NCBI GenBank assembly: GCA_964536015.1
Contig: CAZHVS010000032.1
Location: 1 to 16,996 of the forward strand
Length of the DNA stretch: 16,996 bases
From: CAZHVS01 sp964536015
GTDB lineage: Bacteria; Bacteroidota; Ignavibacteria; Ignavibacteriales; Ignavibacteriaceae
Reading direction: 5' to 3'
In this document: piece by piece, positions 1-6,002 of the stretch
Layout of the letters: every line of letters begins with the position of its first letter
Numbering within the stretch: position 1 is the first letter of the stretch
The notes under the pieces: model-generated
Database searches by the model: none
What the model was told of the DNA's origin: nothing
What the model saw: only the letters and a program-made list of their open reading frames with translations
Program-made: the position numbers and the translations under genes

Positions 1-66
1 ATTAACAAGGGTTAGTAAAAATTAAATAAACCCTGAGTAATTTCCAAAATAAATTATGGATTAGCT

Positions 67-861
67 TTAAAAACTTAACTTGTACGAAATAAAAATATTG
101 TTCGAAGAGTTTTCTTGTTTAGAACTGTTTTTACTGTCCTTATTTACAAAATCTCCGACAAAATATCCTATTGTTGCACCAAGAATAACATCGCTAAGCC
201 AGTGTTTGTTATTGTATATACGTGCCGCACCAACCAATGCAGAAGCTGTAAACCAACCCGCTTTCCAGAAAATATTTTTATGCTCATTTGCCATTACCGT
301 ACTAAATGCAAACGCAAGTGTAGTATGTCCAGAAGGAAGAGAAGTATGTGCAAAGTCAAAATTAAAAAAACCAAAAGATGATTTTCCTTCTTCGGTAAAA
401 GGTCTTGATCTTCCGGTAATAAATTTAATTGCAGCATTAATTATACCCGCATAAACAGAGGCTTCGGCAAGGTGCAGACCAAGTTGTCTCGTCTTTTCAT
501 TTCGTGATGCAAGTCCGTATAGATAAGTCCCGGTTGTAATTATCGTTACCGCTTCAAGATGATAGTAGTCATCTATTTTAAATAGTCCATCTGAAAAATT
601 GTTTCTGTTATCAAGAACAAAACTTTTTACTTCTTCATCAATTAAAAAAGACGAAGCAGTAGCAACAGTAACGGCAGAGAAAGTAAGCCAATCTTTAGAA
701 TTAAATTTCCCGGGTGAGTTAAATAAATTTTTTCCAGTAGTAAAAAAATCTTTTAAGTCATTTTCCTGAGTGTAAACATTTGCAGAGAGGAATAAGAGAA
801 TTAAAAACAGAAAATGAAATTTTTTATTTTCAAAAAATGATTTAAAAGAATGGTTATTCAT
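67..861 (-). CDS. PAP2-superfamily membrane phosphatase (phosphatidic acid / lipid pyrophosphatase type)
   Basis: This 264-residue protein carries all three parts of the PAP2 catalytic signature: K146 with R153-P154 (KxxxxxxRP), PSGH at 176-179, and R214, H220 and D224 (Rx5HxxxD). The family removes phosphate from lipid phosphates or undecaprenyl pyrophosphate, with the active site facing the periplasm. Residues 14-30 form a signal peptide or signal anchor, and further hydrophobic helices lie near 60-75, 103-117, 130-147 and 203-238. The C-terminus ends in alternating residues and a terminal Phe, like an outer-membrane strand, but this may be chance. It is the last gene of the minus-strand cluster, 17 bp after murQ, and a terminator-like hairpin lies between them. 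Next to murQ, a role in cell-wall carrier-lipid or lipid-A metabolism is plausible. The substrate cannot be read from the sequence. The ATG at 861 precedes a clean signal sequence, but no strong Shine-Dalgarno is visible. Confidence 0.9.
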   Translation of the reverse strand: MNNHSFKSFFENKKFHFLFLILLFLSANVYTQENDLKDFFTTGKNLFNSPGKFNSKDWLTFSAVTVATASSFLIDEEVKSFVLDNRNNFSDGLFKIDDYYHLEAVTIITTGTYLYGLASRNEKTRQLGLHLAEASVYAGIINAAIKFITGRSRPFTEEGKSSFGFFNFDFAHTSLPSGHTTLAFAFSTVMANEHKNIFWKAGWFTASALVGAARIYNNKHWLSDVILGATIGYFVGDFVNKDSKNSSKQENSSNNIFISYKLSF

Positions 862-863
862 TA

Positions 864-890
864 TAAAAAGGTTCGTTACTAAAACGAGCC
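864..890 (-). terminator. Terminator-like hairpin at the murQ stop codon
   Basis: Read on the minus strand, GGCTCGTT, a loop of TTAGT and AACGAACC form an 8-bp stem with one C·A mismatch. Two flanking A-T pairs can extend it, and TTTTT follows directly. The murQ stop codon lies in the loop. This resembles a weak intrinsic terminator or attenuator that would lower expression of the downstream PAP2 gene. The mismatch and the AT-rich base make full termination uncertain. Confidence 0.4.
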
Positions 891-1817
891 TTCAATGGCT
901 TTTCTTACAAATCCTCCTGCTTTTTCAAGGCGAAGTTTAGCCTCTTCGGCATCAACGCCGGCTTTAATCATAACCAGAGCAGTTTTAACATGCCCCCCGG
1001 CTTTTTCAAGCCATATAGCAGCTTCTTCGTAAGAGATGCCGGTAATAGTCATTACAATTTTCTTTGATCTTTCAATTAACTTTTTATTTGTCATTTGCAG
1101 ATCAATCATCATATTTTCGTACACTTTTCCAAGCCGTATCATTGAAGCGGTAGTAAGCATATTCAAAACTAGTTTTTGTGCGGTTCCGCTTTTCATTCTT
1201 GTAGAGCCCATTACAACCTCGGGTCCCGTATAAGGACAAATAGCAATATCAACTTCTTTTATATCGAAATTTTCTCTTGGATTTGTTGTAACGTAAAGAG
1301 TTTTAGCACCAAGTTGTTTTGCTTTCTTAACAGCCCCAACTACGTAAGGAGTTCTTCTGCTTGCGGCAATACCACAGACGACATCTTTGCTATTCACACC
1401 GGCTTTAATTACATCTTTAGCCCCATTCTCTTCGTGGTCCTCGGCTCCTTCCTGCGCTCGGAACATAGCTTCTTTACCACCGGCAATATAACCTTCAATT
1501 AAACCAAAAGGTGTTCCAAAAGTTGGTGGACATTCCGAAGCATCAACAACACCAAGTCTTCCGCTTGTGCCCGCACCAAAGTATAAAAGTCTGCCGCCAT
1601 TTTTAATTGCTTCAACAATTATATCAACTGCTTTGGTTATGTAAGGAATTTCTTTTTCAACTGCATAAGGAATCAGTTTATCTTCGTCATTGATTATTCG
1701 AAGAATTTCTTCTGTTGAACGAGCATCAATATCCATTGATTTAGGATTACGCTGTTCAGTTGTAAGATTTGCAATTTCTTTGAATAGTGAAGGATTAGAA
1801 TCTGAAATTGAAATCAT
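879..1817 (-). CDS. murQ: N-acetylmuramic acid 6-phosphate etherase
   Basis: MurQ cleaves the D-lactyl ether of MurNAc 6-phosphate, giving GlcNAc 6-phosphate and D-lactate in cytoplasmic cell-wall recycling. The 312 residues match the family length of about 300. The N-terminal TEQRNPKSMDID motif is at 20-31. The SIS-domain sugar-phosphate loop GAGTSGRLGVVDASE is at 81-95 and includes the conserved Glu of DASE, the probable catalytic acid. A second acidic motif, EGAEDHEE, starts at 123. GSTRMKSGTAQK follows, and a small UBA-like helical domain makes up about the last 50 residues. The ATG overlaps the rsmG stop by 4 bp (ATGA), so the two are probably translationally coupled. No MurNAc kinase (AnmK) or PTS permease lies in the window, so the source of the substrate is not visible here. 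The family assignment is very secure. Confidence 0.97.
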   Translation of the reverse strand: MISISDSNPSLFKEIANLTTEQRNPKSMDIDARSTEEILRIINDEDKLIPYAVEKEIPYITKAVDIIVEAIKNGGRLLYFGAGTSGRLGVVDASECPPTFGTPFGLIEGYIAGGKEAMFRAQEGAEDHEENGAKDVIKAGVNSKDVVCGIAASRRTPYVVGAVKKAKQLGAKTLYVTTNPRENFDIKEVDIAICPYTGPEVVMGSTRMKSGTAQKLVLNMLTTASMIRLGKVYENMMIDLQMTNKKLIERSKKIVMTITGISYEEAAIWLEKAGGHVKTALVMIKAGVDAEEAKLRLEKAGGFVRKAIEGSF

Positions 1818-2497
1818 TTTGTTAGCTCCAGCAGTACAAGTTTTTTGTCTTTCACGTTTCTAATATTAGTTGGTTTATAATGAAGCTCGTACACAGTAGA
1901 TTTTTTAATGTGTGCTTTGTATTTAATTTCAGCTTTCTGAAATTCTTCAGTTAAATCACCGCCTTTAATAGCCATCAAGTATGCTTTTTCTTTTATCAGC
2001 GGGAGCGAGTATCTTATCAACACAATCAAAGGTTCGGTAGCCCTGCTAACAATAAGGTCAAAAGAATTTTTATACTTGTTGATGAATTCCGGACTTTCTA
2101 CACGGAAGTTTTCAACAACAAGATTGTTAATCATTAAGTGGTCAACAAATTCTTTTACAGCTTCTGTTTTCTTTTTGATTGAATCAGCAAGCACGCCTTT
2201 AAGGTCTGGACGCATAATAGCGATAGGCACGCCGGGAAATCCTCCGCCCGTACCAATGTCCAGAAAGCGTGTGCACTTTTCGGGAATGTATTTAGAAACA
2301 TAAGACGAAATAAAAATATGGTTTTCAATTAAAGAGTCGCTGCTTTTTCTTGATACCAAATTTAACAACTGGTTTTTCTGCATTACAAGTTCTGCAAAAA
2401 AAGCGAGGCGTTCCATCTGAGTTAATTCGGGATTATAACCGTTCTCCCAATAAAATGAAGTAATTTCTTTTAGAAATTGTTCCTGTTTATTTGCCAT
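1814..2497 (-). CDS. rsmG: 16S rRNA (guanine-527-N7)-methyltransferase
   Basis: RsmG (formerly GidB) uses S-adenosylmethionine to methylate N7 of G527 in the 530 loop of 16S rRNA; loss of this mark gives low-level streptomycin resistance in several bacteria. The 227 residues fit the family. The class I methyltransferase loop FLDIGTGGGFPGVPIAI is at 78-94, and an N-terminal helical region ends in the family's NLVS motif near 46-49. The later SRAT segment is typical of RsmG. The start is an ATG 16 bp after the mnmG stop, without a strong Shine-Dalgarno. The order mnmE–mnmG–rsmG is widely conserved. parA–parB often follow rsmG in other bacteria, but here murQ does, with a 4-bp overlap. Confidence 0.95.
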   Translation of the reverse strand: MANKQEQFLKEITSFYWENGYNPELTQMERLAFFAELVMQKNQLLNLVSRKSSDSLIENHIFISSYVSKYIPEKCTRFLDIGTGGGFPGVPIAIMRPDLKGVLADSIKKKTEAVKEFVDHLMINNLVVENFRVESPEFINKYKNSFDLIVSRATEPLIVLIRYSLPLIKEKAYLMAIKGGDLTEEFQKAEIKYKAHIKKSTVYELHYKPTNIRNVKDKKLVLLELTK

Positions 2498-2513
2498 CTC
2501 ATAAAATAAAAAA

Positions 2514-4391
2514 TTAACGTTTCAAATATACCAATAAAATTGAAATATCTGAAGGAGTTATTCCAGCTATGCGTGAAGCCTGTGCGATAGATCTCGGCTT
2601 ATATTTTTTTAACTTCTCTTTTCCCTCTGTCGATAATCCTTTTAAGTTTGAATAATTTAAACTTAAAGGAATCAACAGGGATTCGTATTTATCCAGCTTT
2701 TCTATCTGTTCCTGCTGCCGCTTAAGATAGCCTTCGTACTTAAGTTCAATCTCGACCTGTTGTTTGTAATAATCGTTTAATTGTAATTCTTCTATCCATT
2801 TGTTTTCCTCATTTTTAGCAACCGGCAGAATGTTGTCTAAAGTAAGCTCCGGTCGTTTACAGAATTTAGAGATTGTTTCTGCCTGGTCAACAGGATCAAG
2901 GTTTAATTCTTCAAGAAGCGGATTTATTTTTAATGGTGAAATTCTGGTTAAGTTACAAAGGCTATAGAAGTATTTCACATTTTTGTCTTTGTTTTCTACA
3001 TCACTATATTGTTCTTTGGGAATAAGACCGAAATCAAAGCCAAATTTCATCAGTCGTCTATCTGCGTTATCCTGCCTTAACAGAAGCCTATACTCCGCTC
3101 TTGATGTAAACATTCTATAGGGCTCGTCAGTCTCTTTAGTAACAAGATCATCTATCAATACACCAATATATGCTTCGCTTCGTTTTAGCGTAAATTCTTT
3201 TCTTCCCTGGATTTTTAATGCTGCGTTTATTCCTGCCACCAATCCTTGTGCGGCGGCTTCTTCATACCCCGAGGTTCCATTTATTTGTCCAGCGAAATAA
3301 AGTCCTTTAATTAACTTGGTTTCTAGTGTGTTATCAACTTGCTGAGGAGGAAAGAAATCATATTCAATTGCATAGCCAGGGCGAACCATTTCGACCTTTT
3401 CAAGTCCTTTTATTTTGTGCAATGCTTCAAGTTGCGTCTCTGCAGGGAGAGAAGTTGAAAAGCCATTTAAGTAAATTAGTGTTGAATTTAATCCTTCGGG
3501 TTCTAAAAATAACTGGTGTCTTGGTTTTTCAGAAAAGCGAACAATTTTATCTTCTATTGATGGGCAATACCTTGGTCCGACTCCTTTAATCAATCCTGTA
3601 AACAAAGGAGATTGATGAAAACCTGTTTCAAGAATTTTGTGAACACTTAAATCTGTATAAGTAATATGACAACTCACTTGCGGTAAGTAAGGAAATTTAG
3701 TTTTTTCTGTTCTAAAGGAAAATGGCTGCGGATCTTCATCTCCTCCCTGTTCTTCAAGTATGTCAAAATTAATTGTTTCTCCGGCAAGTCTTGGGGGTGT
3801 GCCGGTTTTTAATCTACCAGACTCAAAGCCAAGTTCATTCAAAGATTCGGTTAAACCTGTTGATGGCAATTCTCCAAATCGACCACCGGATTTTGAGTTC
3901 AATCCAGTATGCATTAAGCCATTTAAAAAAGTTCCTGAACATACTATTACCGCCTTGCAATGGATTTCAATATTATTTAGAGTAATTACGCCGGAAATTT
4001 TATTTGCCTCTGTTTTTACTTTTACTACCGAGTCTTCAATTACTTCAAGACTTTCATAGGACTCAACGACTTTCAATGCTTCAACTGAATAAAGTTCGCG
4101 ATCATTCTGGCTGCGAGGAGACCAAACCGCAGGACCTTTAGAGCGGTTTAGCATACGAAATTGAATTCCACTTCTATCGGCAATAATTCCCATAACCCCG
4201 CCAAGAGCATCAATTTCTCTTACAAGATGTCCTTTTGCGGTGCCGCCGATAGCCGGATTGCAAGACATTCGCCCCATTGCATTTTTATTCATTGTTACTA
4301 GAACGGTTTTACAACCCATTTTGGCCGCAGAACATGCAGCCTCAATCCCGGCGTGACCGCCGCCAACTACAACAACATCAAAATATTTCAT
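2514..4391 (-). CDS. mnmG: tRNA uridine-5-carboxymethylaminomethyl modification FAD enzyme MnmG
   Basis: MnmG (GidA) works with the GTPase MnmE. The FAD enzyme adds a methylene-derived aminomethyl or carboxymethylaminomethyl group to C5 of wobble U34 in certain tRNAs. The 625 residues match the family. The FAD dinucleotide-binding loop GGGHAG is at 10-15, the signature CNPAIGGTAKGHLVREID at 44-61, and KTGTPPRL around 195-202. GYAIEYDFFPPQQ, NGTSGYEEAAAQG and FTSRAEYRLLLRQDNAD occur in the usual order. A C-terminal helical domain, which binds MnmE and tRNA, ends with QASRIAGITPSDI. The ATG at 4391 begins with the typical hydrophobic strand before the FAD loop. The 73-bp leader between mnmE and this gene holds two parS-like palindromes, one only 12 bp before the start codon. 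Bound protein there could also affect mnmG expression. Confidence 0.97.
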   Translation of the reverse strand: MKYFDVVVVGGGHAGIEAACSAAKMGCKTVLVTMNKNAMGRMSCNPAIGGTAKGHLVREIDALGGVMGIIADRSGIQFRMLNRSKGPAVWSPRSQNDRELYSVEALKVVESYESLEVIEDSVVKVKTEANKISGVITLNNIEIHCKAVIVCSGTFLNGLMHTGLNSKSGGRFGELPSTGLTESLNELGFESGRLKTGTPPRLAGETINFDILEEQGGDEDPQPFSFRTEKTKFPYLPQVSCHITYTDLSVHKILETGFHQSPLFTGLIKGVGPRYCPSIEDKIVRFSEKPRHQLFLEPEGLNSTLIYLNGFSTSLPAETQLEALHKIKGLEKVEMVRPGYAIEYDFFPPQQVDNTLETKLIKGLYFAGQINGTSGYEEAAAQGLVAGINAALKIQGRKEFTLKRSEAYIGVLIDDLVTKETDEPYRMFTSRAEYRLLLRQDNADRRLMKFGFDFGLIPKEQYSDVENKDKNVKYFYSLCNLTRISPLKINPLLEELNLDPVDQAETISKFCKRPELTLDNILPVAKNEENKWIEELQLNDYYKQQVEIELKYEGYLKRQQEQIEKLDKYESLLIPLSLNYSNLKGLSTEGKEKLKKYKPRSIAQASRIAGITPSDISILLVYLKR

Positions 4392-4403
4392 AATTATTAC
4401 TTT

Positions 4404-4419
4404 GGTTTCACATGAAACA
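4404..4419. promoter_or_regulatory. parS-like ParB-binding site 1
   Basis: The 16-mer GGTTTCACATGAAACA matches the widely conserved parS consensus TGTTTCACGTGAAACA at 14 of 16 positions. The 6-bp arms GTTTCA and TGAAAC are perfect; only the central CG is changed to CA, along with the outermost base. It lies in the mnmE–mnmG spacer, 12 bp before the mnmG start codon. The parS consensus is established knowledge; binding at this site is inferred. No ParB gene is in the window. Confidence 0.6.
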
Positions 4420-4448
4420 TAAAATTAAAAGAATAGAAAATCGAAAAA

Positions 4449-4464
4449 AGTTCCACATGAAACA
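4449..4464. promoter_or_regulatory. parS-like ParB-binding site 2
   Basis: The 16-mer AGTTCCACATGAAACA ends at the base next to the mnmE stop codon. Against TGTTNCACGTGAAACA, the degenerate Bacillus form of parS, it differs only at the first base and at the central G. It has the same CA centre as site 1 and is in the same orientation, exactly 45 bp away. Two independent near-matches in a 73-bp spacer make chance less likely. Confidence 0.55.
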
Positions 4465-5820
4465 TTATTTACCAACACAGAATTTTGAAAAAATGTCATT
4501 TAATATGTCATCTGTGGTAATAATGCCAATAATTTCCTCAAGAGAGTTTACAGCAAGTCTTAAATCTGTGGATATGAATTCGCCCGACATTTTCTGATCA
4601 ACAGAAATGATAGCTTTTTTTAGGAAATTATTTGCTCTTGATAAAGCTTCGTAGTGTCTAAGGCTGGAGACTATTGCCGTTTTCTCTGAATAGTTTTTCC
4701 CTTTTAACGCTTTTTGAGTTAAAATATCTAAAAGTTCATCCAACCCCTGTCCCGTTTTTACCGAGATGTAATGATCAATACTTTTGAACCTGCCTCCCGA
4801 TAAATCGATTTTATTTAAAACAGACACAACATTTTCGCTTTTAGCTAAAGCAAAGATTTCATTTTTTACATCTTCATCTATTCCAATTTGAGCATCATTC
4901 AAAAACAAAACTATGTCAGCGTTTTGAATTGCCTGCCGGCTTCTTTCGACCCCTTCTTTTTCAATTAAATTATCTGTACTTCGCAAACCGGCAGTATCAA
5001 ATATTCTAAACAAGATTCCATCAATTGATACTTCCTCGCGAATTATGTCTCGGGTCGTTCCGGGAATTGTACTGACAATTGCCCTCGATTCTTTAAGCAA
5101 GTAATTGAGCAAAGAAGATTTTCCTACATTCGGAGCGCCGACAATTGCAAGATTTACACCATCGCGAATTATTTTTCCAAATGAAAAGGTATCCATTAGT
5201 TTTGTTATTTCTTCCAGAACAGAATTAATCTTTATTTTTAAATCTGTCAACGAGATAAATTCGAGCTCTTCTTCTGCAAAATCAAGCTCTAACTCAACTA
5301 TAGAAGAAATACTAATCAAACTCTCTCTTAGAAGTTTTATTTTTTCTGAAAGAAGACCATTTAGCTGGTTTCTTGACCCTTTCAATGAAGCCTCAGTGCG
5401 TGAATTAATCACTTCAGCGACAGCCTCTGCTTGTACCAAGTCAAATTTTTTATTTAAGAACGCACGTTTTGTAAATTCACCTGGTTCAGCTATTCTGACA
5501 CCGAGAGAAAGAAGTAATTCGATTATTTTTTGCGATATTAACGGATTGCCGTGTGTGCTTAACTCAATACTGTCTTCGCCGGTATATGAATTTGGTGCTC
5601 TGAAAACTGATACGAGCACATCATCAATTATTTCATTTTTAGAATTAAAGATTTTACCATAATGTATCGTATGACTTTCGCAGTCAAGAATTTTTTTCTT
5701 TCCTTTAAAAATTTTATCGATTACATAAAAGGACTCCTGTCCGCTAATTCTAATTATAGACAAAGCACCTTCACCAGGCGGAGTAGCAACTGCAACAATA
5801 GTATTGTCGTCTAAATTCAT
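4465..5820 (-). CDS. mnmE: tRNA modification GTPase MnmE
   Basis: MnmE (TrmE, ThdF) is the K+-activated GTPase partner of MnmG in wobble U34 modification. It binds the folate one-carbon donor with its N-terminal domain. Counted from the chosen ATG the protein is 451 residues. The N-terminal TPPGEGALSIIRISG motif is followed by a helical domain. The G domain inserted in it has G1 GAPNVGKS at 228-235, G2 GTTRD at 254-258, G3 DTAG at 275-278 and G4 NKID at 336-339. The C-terminal CVGK at 448-451 supplies the conserved catalytic Cys. An in-frame TTG five codons upstream (5835) would give a longer form, but the ATG at 5820 gives the normal family N-terminus just before DDNTIVA, so it is preferred. 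No clear Shine-Dalgarno is visible. It is the first gene of the minus-strand cluster and is divergent from clpB. Confidence 0.96.
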   Translation of the reverse strand: MNLDDNTIVAVATPPGEGALSIIRISGQESFYVIDKIFKGKKKILDCESHTIHYGKIFNSKNEIIDDVLVSVFRAPNSYTGEDSIELSTHGNPLISQKIIELLLSLGVRIAEPGEFTKRAFLNKKFDLVQAEAVAEVINSRTEASLKGSRNQLNGLLSEKIKLLRESLISISSIVELELDFAEEELEFISLTDLKIKINSVLEEITKLMDTFSFGKIIRDGVNLAIVGAPNVGKSSLLNYLLKESRAIVSTIPGTTRDIIREEVSIDGILFRIFDTAGLRSTDNLIEKEGVERSRQAIQNADIVLFLNDAQIGIDEDVKNEIFALAKSENVVSVLNKIDLSGGRFKSIDHYISVKTGQGLDELLDILTQKALKGKNYSEKTAIVSSLRHYEALSRANNFLKKAIISVDQKMSGEFISTDLRLAVNSLEEIIGIITTDDILNDIFSKFCVGK

Positions 5821-6002
5821 AAAGTTTTTATGCAAAGATAATCATGATTAATGCTGGTTGAAAGCCAGTTTTATTCACACATAATATTTGAACTTGAATA
5901 ACTTATATCTAGCTTTTTTAAGTTTAAAATATTTATGTTGAAACTATAATCAATTATTCTTTGTTTATTTTTAAGTATAAAATTATAAGTTGTGAGACAA
6001 TT
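5821..6002. promoter_or_regulatory. Divergent mnmE / clpB promoter region
   Basis: This 182-bp, very AT-rich spacer must hold the promoters of two divergent genes. On the plus strand a perfect TATAAT at 5945-5950 could be a -10 element for clpB, but no good -35 hexamer lies at the usual distance. No CIRCE element (the HrcA operator common in heat-shock genes) and no clear heat-shock sigma promoter was found. A short dyad, TTGTgagACAA, lies at 5990-6000 just before the clpB ATG. A DnaA-box match is listed separately. Confidence 0.45.
5871..5879 (+). promoter_or_regulatory. Single DnaA-box-like 9-mer
   Basis: TTATTCACA fits the DnaA-box consensus TTATNCACA exactly. It lies in the AT-rich spacer between divergent mnmE and clpB. 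It is the only clear match in this spacer, so it does not define an origin. One hit to a 9-mer in AT-rich DNA can easily be chance. Confidence 0.25.

Noticed and set aside
8..34. Inverted repeat AGGGTT / AACCCT as terminator after the PAP2 gene
   Set aside because: Only a 6-bp stem with a 15-base loop and no T-tract on the minus strand, so support is too weak.
4412..4597. Plus-strand 61-codon open frame over the parS-like pair
   Set aside because: It is antisense to the mnmE end. Its repeated MKH residues come from the two parS-like palindromes, not from a coding sequence.
5105..5662. Plus-strand 185-codon open frame inside mnmE
   Set aside because: It lies entirely antisense to the GTPase gene, shows low-complexity Ser-rich translation and has no ribosome-binding site.
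5821..5835. Longer MnmE start at the TTG at 5835
   Set aside because: The ATG at 5820 gives the normal family N-terminus, and the five extra residues have no support.
5821..6002. Replication origin in the mnmE–clpB spacer
   Set aside because: Only one DnaA-box match, no cluster of boxes, and neither dnaA nor dnaN nearby. It is kept only as a low-score lead.
5821..6002. CIRCE or heat-shock sigma promoter in front of clpB
   Set aside because: No TTAGCACTC-N9-GAGTGCTAA and no clear CTTGAAA/CCCCAT pair could be found; only an isolated TATAAT.
5961..6002. Longer ClpB start at the TTG at 5961
   Set aside because: The 14 extra residues are not typical of ClpB, and the ATG at 6003 gives the family N-terminus.
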